64,000 bases of DNA from Symploca sp. SIO3C6 (lineage in GTDB: Bacteria > Cyanobacteriota > Cyanobacteriia > Cyanobacteriales > Coleofasciculaceae). How positions within the stretch are numbered: position 1 is the stretch's first letter; the number at the start of each line of letters is the position of its first letter. The notes below the pieces were generated by a model. That model was not told where the DNA came from and searched no databases. It saw nothing but the letters and a program-made list of their open reading frames with translations. This document shows positions 33,707 through 42,524 of this stretch, piece after piece. A program made the translations under genes and the position numbers. The DNA is taken from assembly GCA_010692425.1 (NCBI GenBank), contig JAAHHJ010000016.1, positions 153,925-217,924 of the forward strand, read 5' to 3'.

Positions 33707-35512
33707 GTGAGCAAACCATATCAGTTTATCGGTTATTGGGGTATTGGTTCCCAGGACAAATTAGAATTAATTTTTACAAAAGTACTCAATGCTGTGTCCA
33801 ACTGGGGTAAACCTCAACCCCTAGGCTGGCTAACTAAAAGAGGCCCTACCGAGGGCAATTGTATGTGGGGCGTTAGCTACATCAGTATTGACGAAACTCC
33901 GCCAACAGTTGCAGATAGTCAGAACATTATCGCTTCTGTATCTGCATCTGGGCTATCCAATGCCCCAGACGCCTGGGTAAAGGTAGAAAAAAATAGCCTA
34001 ATTTTGGGAAGAGAACCCTTTGGACACTTTCCCCTATACTGGATGCAGCTGGAACAATTTATCTGGTTTGCTTCCCAACTACAGCTGTTATTGCTAATTA
34101 CTAAGACACCACAAGTTAGTATTCCCGCTTTGTATGGATACAGCTGTTTTTCCTATGTTCCCACACCCCTAACACCAGTCGAGGGTATCTCTGCTGTCTC
34201 ACCTGGAACTGAACAAGTGTGTCAGTGTATAGAAAAGTGGCATGGAGCGTCTTTACAGGTGGCACCCCAGACACCCCGTCGCTGGCATCAATGGCGCTCA
34301 GCACCAGTTTTGATTAAAGAGGAGGGGGCAGCAACGGCACAACTACAAAGTTTGCTTAAAAATGCTGTTGATCGACAACTGGAAAACTTACCATCTGAAC
34401 CTGTGGGAGTCTTGCTTTCAGGAGGTTTAGACTCCTCAACGGTAGCCTCCTTGTTAGTGCAAGCAGGGGTAAAAGTACGAGCCTACACCCTAGATTTTGG
34501 AGCAACTGCTATCCCAGAATCACCTTATGCCCAACAGGTTGCCGATTTCTTGAAGATTCCTTTAGTGAAAGTTGAGGTAACACCCCGCCGGATGAGGAAG
34601 GCAATTGAGTCTACGGCTGCCGCTTTAGATTTGCCCTTTGGCGATGGTGTGACTGTACCCTTGTACTTACTTTACCAAGCAGCAAGTCAAGAAACTGCGG
34701 TTATTTTCAATGGCGAAGGTGGAGATCAATTATTTGCTGGTTGGACTAATAAACCCCTAATTGCAGCTAGCGTTTACAATGCACAACAACCAGCTGGGGC
34801 AGAAGATTTGACCCAACAGTATCTACAGACATTTCACCGACTCTATGGCTATGAAGCAAGGGTTTTCTCTTCAGCTGTGTATGCAAAAATTGCTGGGGAT
34901 GATGGTATTGCGCCTCTCAATCCAGCACAATGGTTACAAGAGGCTTTAGACCCCTCCTTCTCTTCAGGCTTGCTCGACAGATTGCGTCGCGCCACTTTAA
35001 TGCTCAAAGGCTCTCAAAACATCCACCCACGGGCAACAAATTTGGCATTGGCTCACGGATTGGTAGTGCGATCGCCTTTTTGTGATTTACCATTAGCAGA
35101 GTGGACATTCCAGCTACCGGGAGAATTGTTTCTACAGGGAGCTTGTGAAAAGTACATTCTCAAGCGGGCAGTAGAATCATGGTTGCCGGCAGAAATTGTT
35201 TGGCGTCAAAAGCGTGGTATGGGTGTTCCTTTAACTCAATGGTTTTTAAAAAAACTGCGGTTCGAGGTTGGTTATTGGTTAAATCCAGGGATACTGCGCC
35301 AAGAAGGGCGTTGGCTTCCAGATTTAGCTAAGCAGGTTATTTTGGGTGAGTTGGGGGGACAAATCCAAGGGCGAAGAATTGGTGAAATCCTCTGGCTACT
35401 GATTATGTGGCAAGCTTGGCGCACCAAAGTTTTGCTAGAAGTGGCAAAGGGAAGAACTATTGTTGATTCTTTGTGGTTACTTGTACATAAGTCTGGTAGT
35501 TCACAGGACTAA
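33707..35512 (+). CDS. Asparagine-synthase-like protein lacking the N-terminal catalytic Cys
   Basis: A 601-residue protein whose C-terminal two thirds is an asparagine-synthetase ATP-pyrophosphatase domain. The PP-loop is LLSGGLDSSTVASLL, followed by YTLDFGA, FNGEGGDQLFAGW and KRAVESWLPAEIVWRQKRG. The N-terminal half resembles the class II GATase fold (GREPFGHFPLYW). However, the protein begins MSKPYQF, so the Cys that must follow the initiator Met in glutamine-dependent enzymes is missing. It may use free ammonia or amidate another substrate. GTG start at 33707 with AGGA upstream. Divergent from the EACC1 gene. Confidence 0.86.
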   Translation: MSKPYQFIGYWGIGSQDKLELIFTKVLNAVSNWGKPQPLGWLTKRGPTEGNCMWGVSYISIDETPPTVADSQNIIASVSASGLSNAPDAWVKVEKNSLILGREPFGHFPLYWMQLEQFIWFASQLQLLLLITKTPQVSIPALYGYSCFSYVPTPLTPVEGISAVSPGTEQVCQCIEKWHGASLQVAPQTPRRWHQWRSAPVLIKEEGAATAQLQSLLKNAVDRQLENLPSEPVGVLLSGGLDSSTVASLLVQAGVKVRAYTLDFGATAIPESPYAQQVADFLKIPLVKVEVTPRRMRKAIESTAAALDLPFGDGVTVPLYLLYQAASQETAVIFNGEGGDQLFAGWTNKPLIAASVYNAQQPAGAEDLTQQYLQTFHRLYGYEARVFSSAVYAKIAGDDGIAPLNPAQWLQEALDPSFSSGLLDRLRRATLMLKGSQNIHPRATNLALAHGLVVRSPFCDLPLAEWTFQLPGELFLQGACEKYILKRAVESWLPAEIVWRQKRGMGVPLTQWFLKKLRFEVGYWLNPGILRQEGRWLPDLAKQVILGELGGQIQGRRIGEILWLLIMWQAWRTKVLLEVAKGRTIVDSLWLLVHKSGSSQD

Positions 35513-35709
35513 TTCCGGGTCTTGCTGGCAGTTGCTTTTAGTATTCTTTACAATAAATATTAGTAATTGTACCATAACCTGAGGCATCTGGTAAGAACCA
35601 ACCTCTGCGAGGGCAATGGGTCAAGCGACTCCAGAGTAAATAGAAATCTGGTATGTTTTGCTTAGACACCTTGCTTGTATGGTAGCTTTAGTTTTTAACC
35701 GAAGAATAT

Positions 35710-35922
35710 ATGAATGAGTTGGAAAGACAAGTCTATCTTCAGCGACTATGTCCCTGGTGTCTAATCAAACCCCTCCCCAACATGCAGCGAACAGTAGTTG
35801 GTCGTTTTCGCACTCAGAATGACGCCGAAGGACACATGCGTGCCCTACACTCCCTAATGCCCACTAACAACTACATCGTAGTTTTTGACCCTGCTCCTAA
35901 TCAAGGAGAAACTAGTTTATAG
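35710..35922 (+). CDS. Small conserved cyanobacterial protein (70 aa)
   Basis: A 70-residue soluble protein (MNELERQVYLQRLCPWCL, then RTVVGRFRTQNDAEGHMRAL, then NNYIVVFDP) with two Cys in a CPWC motif. I recall similar small proteins in many cyanobacteria without function. The start ATG follows GAAGAATAT. It lies between the asparagine-synthase-like gene (same strand, 197 bases) and repeats preceding the end of the CHAT-STAND-WD40 gene. Confidence 0.65.
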   Translation: MNELERQVYLQRLCPWCLIKPLPNMQRTVVGRFRTQNDAEGHMRALHSLMPTNNYIVVFDPAPNQGETSL

Positions 35923-36015
35923 TTCATGATTGATGGTTCATGGCTCATGGTTCATGGGATTGGTATCCAGCAGTTGTGGAATACTTTTCCAAGGAACAAT
36001 CAACAATGAACCATG
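35923..36015. repeat. GTTCATG-type repeats, inverted, between convergent genes
   Basis: Units of GTTCATG (35923-35957) are followed by the inverted form ATGAACCATGAAC (36006-36017), giving a fold-back region between the 70-residue gene and the CHAT-STAND-WD40 gene. It is the same family as at 4336-4472. Confidence 0.6.
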
Positions 36016-36023
36016 AACATTTC

Positions 36024-39000
36024 CTAATCTTGAGACCAAACCAACTTTCTGCAAGTTTTGCCAGCTCCTGTTGCCTCTTGAGTCTGAGGGTTATTCAAGA
36101 TTGAATGGTGACGCAACCTCTTGCAGGCAACTTGGAGCCAGTTTTGCCAATTTCCCTCTCGATCCCATAAACGCACTGTTTGGTCATCGCTACCACTGGC
36201 AATATAACGCCCATCAGGACTAAAGGCTACTGAAGAGATAGGTTTTTCATGTCCTCGGAAAGGTTCACTAACTTGTTGTCCTTCTAAGTCCCACAAGCGC
36301 ACTGTCTTGTCACCACTGCCACTGACAATATATTCCCCATCAGGGCTAAAAGCTACTGAAGAGACAAAACCTTCGTGTCCCTGAAATGGCTCACCCATGG
36401 GATTGCCCTCTAAATCCCACAGCCGCACTGTCATATCGTCGCTACTACTAACAATATATTTGCCATCTGGACTGAAGGCTACTGAACGGACAAAACCCTG
36501 ATGCCCCCGGAAGGGTTTACCAATTGGTTTACCTTCTAAATCCCACAGCCGCACTGTAGTGTCATAACCACCACTGGCAATTGTCTTCCCATCAGGGCTA
36601 AAAGCTACTGTAAGAACGACATCTTGATGTTCCTCAAAAGGTTTACCAATTGGTTTACCTTCTAAATCCCACAGCCGCACAGTGTTATCGCCAGCGCCAC
36701 TAACAATTGTCTGCCCATCAGGACTAAAAGCTACTGCCAGGACAGCAGTTTCATGCCCGGAAAAGGCTTCACCAATCTGGTTGCCCTCCAAATCCCATAA
36801 GCGTAAATCTTTATCACTACTGCCACTAACTATATAGTTACCATCAGGACTAAAAGCTACTGAATTAATTGAATCATCATGTCCCTCAAGAGGTTCCCCT
36901 AAAAGATTGCCCTGTCGATTCCATAAGCGTATTGTCTTATCGCCGGCAGCACTGACAATCGTTTCTCCGTCATCAGGACTAAAGGCTACCGAGTGAACTA
37001 CACTTTCATGCCCCTGGAAGATTTGCTCTGTAGACTTAGCTTCTAGATCCCATAAACGTACTGTCTTGTCACCACTGCCACTGACGATTATTGCTCCTTG
37101 GGGGTTAAAAGTCACTGAATTCACCACACCTTTATGCCCCCGGAAGGGTTTACCTATCGGCTTGCCCTCCACATCCCACAGGCGTATAGTGTTGTCATAA
37201 CTGCCACTGACAATATATTTACCATCCGGGCTGAAAGTTACTGAGTAAACCACATCCTCATGTCCCCGGAAGGGTTCACCAATTTGGTTGCCCTCTAAAT
37301 CCCACAGGTGCAAGGTGTTATCATAACTGCCGCTGACGATATACTTGCCATCTGGACTAAAAGCCACTGAGTTAACCCAATTCTTATGCCCTCGGAAGGG
37401 TTTGCCAATCTGATTACCATCTAAATCCCAGAGGCGCACTGTATTGTCATCACTGCTACTGGCAAGGTTCTGGCTATCAGGACTAAAAGTTACTGATAAA
37501 ACCACATCTTCATGCCCCCGGAAGGGTTCGCCAATCTGATTACCCTCCAAATCCCACAAGCGCAGATTATTATCAAAACCAGCACTAGCAATGTATTTGC
37601 CGTCGGGACTAAAAGCTACAGCGTAGACCACATCTCCATGACCTTGAAAGGGCTCACCAGTTTGATTACCCTTTAAATCCCACAAACGCAAAGTATGATC
37701 CAAGCTACCACTAACAATATACTTTCCATCTGGGCTGAAAGCAACTGAGTTAACCACATCCTCATGTCCAGAGAATGGTTCACCAATTTGATTACCCTGG
37801 AGATCCCATAGGCGTAAAGTGTTGTCAAAACTGGCACTGACAATCATCTGTCCATCTGGGCTGATGGCAACTGAAGAGACAGGACTCTTGTGTCCTCTCA
37901 AAATATTGCTTTCGATAATACCTTCTCTAGCTATATGTATAGCTTCAAGTAAAGAGGATTCAACTTCTGGAGGGACTTTCCCTAAAGAGGATTGACTTGA
38001 ACCAGTCGCCTCAATTGCTTGCACCAAAGCTTCTAGAGGTTTAGTCGGTAGTATGCTTCTAACTAAGGTTGCTTTATTTATTGCGTTCTGTTTTTGAGCT
38101 TTGCGGGACTGATTAAAAGCGAATAGGCCCACACCGGCAGCCACGACGAAGGCACCACTTACCAAAACCAGTAGTGACCTTAAAACTAATACTCGACGTT
38201 TTTCCTTCTGAAATTGACGTTGGCGCTGCTGAAGACTCGACTCAATTAATAGTCTCTCTGAATCAGTTAACTCCTCAAAACGTCTTTGCAGCCAGTCTTC
38301 AGCTTCTGTAAGTTGCTTGCCCCGCAACAAATCCCCCTCCTGCTTGCCGCCTTGTTCCCATTGACGCCTTGCACTCCGCAGCTGCTCTTGCCAACGACGA
38401 AATTCACCATCAATTTGCATCCACTGCTGTAGTCGCTCCCAACTTCTAATCAGCGCCTCGTGAACGATTTCTACAGTTTCAATGCCGGTGGCATCATTGC
38501 GGTTAGTAACCACCAAACGGGCAGAAGCCAAGTTACTTACCAAATCCCAGTTTTTTTCCTTAACCTCCTCGCGCGTTGCCAAACGGCGGGTATCTTCTGT
38601 GCCTTCTCCAGGATTTACTAACTGAATAAATACCCGCTGCGCTCTTTGTTTATCTGCCTCCAAAAGACTGCCATAAACTGCCTCAGCATGATTTGCCAAA
38701 GCCCTTTCCACACCACCAATCTCTTCGTAAACCTGATAAGTTAAAGAACCATTACTCTGTTTTGCCCACAACTGAGTTAGAGCGAATTCCAATAAGGGCA
38801 GATTTCCAGGCTGACCCTCTATATCATTTAAAATAGTATTTGTTAAACCTTCTTCAATCGTAACCCCCAGTTTTTCAGCAGGAGAAACAATTGCCGATTG
38901 CAGTTCCTCTCGATTCATCGGACCAAGAAAGCAGGTAGCTCCCATTACCTGTAAAGCATCTGCTAAGGGACGATGAGAAAGGGCATATCCTAGAAAGTCA

Positions 39001-40646
39001 GCTCGCAGAGTGAGGATGACATTAACATGGGTAAGTTCCTTAATTACTTCTAGTAATCCATCTAGACACAGCTGACGCTCCGACTCATCTCGACAGAGGG
39101 TATATAGTTCCTCAAATTGATCAACTGCAATTAACAAACGAGGGTCTAAGTTTTTTTCTTGAATGCGTAATAACACATCCTTTAAGCTTAGCTCTCCAAG
39201 TTTGAGGACACTTGATAGCTGATTGACTGCCAGTAGTTGTTCGATTTCACCGACATTGTTTTCCAGCAGTGGTACTAGCTGTAGCGCTAAGTTACGACAG
39301 GGATGATTACCAGGACGAAAGGAAATAATATTTTTTAGAGGCGCAAGCTCTTTTCCCCCTGCCCGTAAGCGAGGAATTAAACCAGCAAATACGGCTGAAG
39401 ACTTGCCGCTCCCTGAAGGACCAATTACTGCTACTAAAGGCTGCTTACGCACTGATGAGAGCAATTGCTCAGTAAAAGTCTCACGCCCAAAGAAAAACTC
39501 GGTATCTTCCTCCCGGAAGGCAAACAAACCGCGATAGGGACACATCTGTGTTGGTCTACGCCCTAAATCTTCCCACAGTGGTGGCACAGACGCCTGTTGA
39601 CAAATTACTGGCAAAAAGCTGGCGCAGGGGAAGTCATCTTCTAAACCCTGTAGCTTTTCTCGCGCTTCTCGCACGGACAAGTGTAGAGGCATTGCCTGCG
39701 AATGATGAATGCCAGCAAAAGCTTTAAGGAAATGCTTTAAAAATTCCTGTGCTACTTCATCTGGCACCGGTTCCCGCATCACAATCAACTGCGGTATATG
39801 TAAAGATTCTAAGTCATGAGCTAATCCCAAGCCATCGCAGGAATTGAAAATTGCTAACTGCAAACCACTACCTATGCTTTTTCTAAGAGCAAATTTGAGT
39901 TCTTCGATAGTTATGCTCTTGGTTTGATTGATATAAATTAGACCCTTTTTATCGTCAGTTTTACTATGACCAGCAAAAAAGATAATATCCCAAGTTTGCT
40001 CCCAGAGTTGGTCATTGAGTTCTTGGCGTTGAGGTTCAACCAGAAAGGTAGTGGTAGCATTGGGTAAATTTTGCAGCAGTTGTCGGTCTGTGGCGACATC
40101 TATACCTTCGCTGTTGCCCAGGATTGCTAGGATGCGCACCTTATCTCGATAGGTTGGCGTCTTGATGGAGGTGTTGAGTTGATACTCTGGGGCACTAAGA
40201 GAAATTTCAGCTTTGGGGTAACGTCCCAGCAAATCCCATAGGTGCCAGGGTAATCTTTGTACAAGGATAGCTTCAGTTTGTACTAGTATCCGAATTTCCT
40301 CGGCTGGGGTTAACTTTTCGAGCAATGTTTCTCGAATCGAGCGAAATGATTCAGCTCGCAGCCAGCAATTAAGGCTGTTACTCAATAACTGGGCAGTTTG
40401 GCGACAGTCATCTATATGGGAAACATTGGTTAACTGTGCTGCTGGAGCTTCCAAGCGAGAAGGTAATCCTAGGCGCAAATAAGTTTGTTGCCAGCAGCTG
40501 TATTGTTGGTGAATTCCTGGGGCTGGAGGTAGTTTGCCATTAATTTCCGTCGAGGGGCGCTCACCTTCTGGACCAATTTGTAGCGTAACTGCAAAGCCCT
40601 GCTCAAAGCTACCCTCTCCTAACTTCAAGACGACTAACTTACCCAT
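36024..40646 (-). CDS. CHAT protease - STAND ATPase - 14xWD40 protein
   Basis: A 1540-residue signalling protein. Residues 1-375 hold a CHAT (caspase/HetF-associated) protease domain with His227 (FFAGHSKTD) and Cys270 (FNSCDGLGLA). Next is an nSTAND1-type ATPase with Walker A GPSGSGKSS at about 409 and LLIAVDQFEELY. One membrane span near residue 825 (LRSLLVLVSGAFVVAAGVG) is followed by 14 WD40 repeats (two seven-bladed propellers). The repeats are strikingly alike, most with GHxxxVxSVAFSPDGKYIVSG and LWDLEGxxIGxPF. ATG 40646 is chosen over 40712 because AAAGGA precedes it and the family begins MGKLVVLK. The likely logic is propeller as sensor, STAND as switch and CHAT as protease. The target is unknown. 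Divergent from the Ap4A phosphorylase gene. Confidence 0.9.
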   Translation of the reverse strand: MGKLVVLKLGEGSFEQGFAVTLQIGPEGERPSTEINGKLPPAPGIHQQYSCWQQTYLRLGLPSRLEAPAAQLTNVSHIDDCRQTAQLLSNSLNCWLRAESFRSIRETLLEKLTPAEEIRILVQTEAILVQRLPWHLWDLLGRYPKAEISLSAPEYQLNTSIKTPTYRDKVRILAILGNSEGIDVATDRQLLQNLPNATTTFLVEPQRQELNDQLWEQTWDIIFFAGHSKTDDKKGLIYINQTKSITIEELKFALRKSIGSGLQLAIFNSCDGLGLAHDLESLHIPQLIVMREPVPDEVAQEFLKHFLKAFAGIHHSQAMPLHLSVREAREKLQGLEDDFPCASFLPVICQQASVPPLWEDLGRRPTQMCPYRGLFAFREEDTEFFFGRETFTEQLLSSVRKQPLVAVIGPSGSGKSSAVFAGLIPRLRAGGKELAPLKNIISFRPGNHPCRNLALQLVPLLENNVGEIEQLLAVNQLSSVLKLGELSLKDVLLRIQEKNLDPRLLIAVDQFEELYTLCRDESERQLCLDGLLEVIKELTHVNVILTLRADFLGYALSHRPLADALQVMGATCFLGPMNREELQSAIVSPAEKLGVTIEEGLTNTILNDIEGQPGNLPLLEFALTQLWAKQSNGSLTYQVYEEIGGVERALANHAEAVYGSLLEADKQRAQRVFIQLVNPGEGTEDTRRLATREEVKEKNWDLVSNLASARLVVTNRNDATGIETVEIVHEALIRSWERLQQWMQIDGEFRRWQEQLRSARRQWEQGGKQEGDLLRGKQLTEAEDWLQRRFEELTDSERLLIESSLQQRQRQFQKEKRRVLVLRSLLVLVSGAFVVAAGVGLFAFNQSRKAQKQNAINKATLVRSILPTKPLEALVQAIEATGSSQSSLGKVPPEVESSLLEAIHIAREGIIESNILRGHKSPVSSVAISPDGQMIVSASFDNTLRLWDLQGNQIGEPFSGHEDVVNSVAFSPDGKYIVSGSLDHTLRLWDLKGNQTGEPFQGHGDVVYAVAFSPDGKYIASAGFDNNLRLWDLEGNQIGEPFRGHEDVVLSVTFSPDSQNLASSSDDNTVRLWDLDGNQIGKPFRGHKNWVNSVAFSPDGKYIVSGSYDNTLHLWDLEGNQIGEPFRGHEDVVYSVTFSPDGKYIVSGSYDNTIRLWDVEGKPIGKPFRGHKGVVNSVTFNPQGAIIVSGSGDKTVRLWDLEAKSTEQIFQGHESVVHSVAFSPDDGETIVSAAGDKTIRLWNRQGNLLGEPLEGHDDSINSVAFSPDGNYIVSGSSDKDLRLWDLEGNQIGEAFSGHETAVLAVAFSPDGQTIVSGAGDNTVRLWDLEGKPIGKPFEEHQDVVLTVAFSPDGKTIASGGYDTTVRLWDLEGKPIGKPFRGHQGFVRSVAFSPDGKYIVSSSDDMTVRLWDLEGNPMGEPFQGHEGFVSSVAFSPDGEYIVSGSGDKTVRLWDLEGQQVSEPFRGHEKPISSVAFSPDGRYIASGSDDQTVRLWDREGNWQNWLQVACKRLRHHSILNNPQTQEATGAGKTCRKLVWSQD

Positions 40647-41084
40647 AAATGCTTTCCTTTCAGGACTGATGGCATCAGTTGAGCCCATTTGCAGTGACAG
40701 TGGCATCGCCACCAGCTAATTAGATACTAATATCATCTTCGCTTGAATACCCATAATCTAGGAATTAAGGAGATGCTCCAGAAATTTTTACTATGGGTAA
40801 ACGTTATGATATACAGTTTTTAGGTTAAGCTTTTCGGAAAATCATCTTTATACTAAGTCGTGCTAGGTTTTAGGGAGTAGGGAGTATGGAGTAGGGAAAC
40901 AATCAGTGTGTACCTCATAAGTTATGAAAAACGCTGTAGTTCTCAGATAAAAGTTAGCCCAGAATAATAATTTCTCCCCATCTCCCCATCTCCCCATCTC
41001 CCCTTCCTTAACACACACATATGGTCAAAATAAGTAAATTAGTCTAGATTGGATGCGCACGAGAAGCCGATATAAAATTTAACC
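40647..41084. other. Divergent intergenic region with minisatellite
   Basis: About 440 bases between the CHAT-STAND-WD40 gene and the Ap4A phosphorylase gene. It contains a degenerate GGGAGTA array near 40872-40900 and the CTCCCCAT array listed separately. Promoters for both flanking genes must lie here; no coding sequence is seen. Confidence 0.5.
40973..41006. repeat. CTCCCCAT minisatellite
   Basis: Four tandem CTCCCCAT units in the gap upstream of the Ap4A phosphorylase gene, the reverse complement of the GGGGAGAT family. Confidence 0.85.
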
Positions 41085-42020
41085 ATGTCTGAGGGACAAC
41101 CAATTGCAACAGCTCAACTGAGGCTAGAGCCTGGAACCTTATGGGCAAAAATTAAGGACAGGACTGAGTATGCTCTGGGCTGCGGAGCCCTTCAGTCAAT
41201 ACCGACAGAGTACGAGTTTGTAGAAGATAATGGCATTAGCTTTCTAGTTAGGATTTTATCTAACCTCGCACGCAAGGACGAGGCGAAGAAGAGGCAGGAA
41301 CAGAAAAAAGCTGCTTCTTCAAAAGAGTTTAACCCTTTCCTTCCCTACGAAGAAGACCTGTTCGTTGCCAATATTTCTGATACGCACCTGTGTCTGTTAA
41401 ATAAATTCAACGTTGTTGATAATCACCTGCTGATTGTTACCCGCGCTTTCGAGGAGCAAGAAAGTTGGCTGACTTTGCAGGATTTTGAATCGATGTGGGC
41501 TTGTCTAGCCGAATTTGAGGGCTTGGCATTTTACAACGCTGGCAAGATTGCTGGTGCCAGTCAGCGCCATAAGCATTTGCAAATTGTCCCACTGCCACTG
41601 GTACCCAATGGTCTAAAAATGCCCATCGAACCTTGGTTAACATCTGCCAGATTCCAAGGTTCAGTGGGTAAAATACCTGATTTTCCCTTTGTACATGCCA
41701 TCGCTAAATTAGAACCTGCCTGGGTAGAATCTCCGTTGTCAGCTGCTGCAGAAACTCTAGAGCTTTACTACGCTCTGCTTCATACCGTCGGCTTGTCAGG
41801 AGATGGGGTAGGTGATAGTTCTCAAGCTGGCGCTTATAATCTTTTAGCAACGCGAGAATGGATACTCATTGTAGTGCGATCGCAAGAAGAGTTCAACTCA
41901 ATTTCTGTGAACTCCTTGGGATTTGCCGGGGCTCTGCTCGTCAAAAATGAGCAGCAGATGAGGATTCTCAAAGAGTACGGTCCGATAAATATTCTTCGTA
42001 GCGTCGCCCAATCCCGTTGA
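41085..42020 (+). CDS. ATP adenylyltransferase (Ap4A phosphorylase)
   Basis: A 311-residue member of the HIT superfamily that phosphorolyses diadenosine tetraphosphate to ATP and ADP. It has the Ap4A phosphorylase active-site block GASQRHKHLQIVPLPL (variant HxHxQ motif) and the surrounding FLPYEEDLFVANIS, NVVDNHLLIVTRAFEEQ and YNLLATREWILIVVR. Length and order are normal for cyanobacterial Apa. The last codons (QSR, stop 42018-42020) run into a hairpin that resembles an insertion-element end, so the natural C-terminus may have been altered slightly. Confidence 0.93.
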   Translation: MSEGQPIATAQLRLEPGTLWAKIKDRTEYALGCGALQSIPTEYEFVEDNGISFLVRILSNLARKDEAKKRQEQKKAASSKEFNPFLPYEEDLFVANISDTHLCLLNKFNVVDNHLLIVTRAFEEQESWLTLQDFESMWACLAEFEGLAFYNAGKIAGASQRHKHLQIVPLPLVPNGLKMPIEPWLTSARFQGSVGKIPDFPFVHAIAKLEPAWVESPLSAAAETLELYYALLHTVGLSGDGVGDSSQAGAYNLLATREWILIVVRSQEEFNSISVNSLGFAGALLVKNEQQMRILKEYGPINILRSVAQSR

Positions 42021-42060
42021 CGCTCCCCGCTCTGAGGAAACGGGGATTCTCCGGAGAGTT
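42016..42060. repeat. IS1341/IS605-type right-end relic or terminator
   Basis: The sequence GTTGACGCTCCCCG...CGGGGATTCT, with stem CCCCG (42025-42029) and CGGGG (42041-42045), matches the right-end motif (TTGACGCTC-hairpin-GGGGATTCT) seen after many cyanobacterial tnpB genes. No tnpB is present here. It overlaps the stop codon of the Ap4A phosphorylase gene. Confidence 0.5.
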
Positions 42061-42119
42061 CAGCCATATTCTCGGGATAGACGGGCAAATAAGTTGCTCA
42101 AGTGTTACAATTAAAAGGT

Positions 42120-42275
42120 TTAACCTCTACCTTTCTTCTTACTCTTACACCCACCCTGACGAACTTTAAATCTAGGGTCGCTTTTGCAAATTACATATAG
42201 ACGACCACGACGGCGCACCACTTGACAATCTTTGTGACGAGTCTTCAAGCTTCCGATTGAGCTAACAACTTTCAT
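42120..42275 (-). CDS. Ribosomal protein bL36, zinc-free (YkgO-like) paralogue
   Basis: A 51-residue basic protein of the 50S subunit. It aligns with the C-minus bL36 form: [33 protein letters not shown]... (quoted in parts: [37 protein letters not shown]). The zinc ligands of the normal C-plus form are incomplete: the first Cys of CxxC and the final His are absent. Such paralogues replace the zinc-binding copy under zinc limitation and are usually Zur-controlled in other bacteria. ATG 42275 fits the family start; an open frame extends to 42341 but without support. No clear Zur box was seen. Confidence 0.85.
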   Translation of the reverse strand: MKVVSSIGSLKTRHKDCQVVRRRGRLYVICKSDPRFKVRQGGCKSKKKGRG

Positions 42276-42402
42276 TACTTTGACCCTATGTTTATTAAAA
42301 ATATCCTTTAAAATTAAAGCCAATTTTTGGTTTAAAGTCAAGAATTACACGTCGGTTTTTTCTGCAAATTATGGCAACGGAGATATCAGTTAAGACATCC
42401 TA

Positions 42403-42466
42403 TTTTAATTCAAGGGTAACAGGGAACAAGAAAGTGTCCTAACGGTTGTGACGACTGCTACAAGTG
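42403..42466 (+). repeat. 64-bp dispersed repeat, copy B
   Basis: Partner of 24530-24593 with 53 of 64 identical positions and no gaps. It lies in the 249-base gap between the bL36 paralogue and the aspartoacylase-family gene, both on the minus strand. Confidence 0.7.
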
Positions 42467-42524
42467 CAATTTTCATTACTCTGGTTATTGCTGCTGTTTC
42501 TAAATCAAAGAATCAGTTTGAGAG

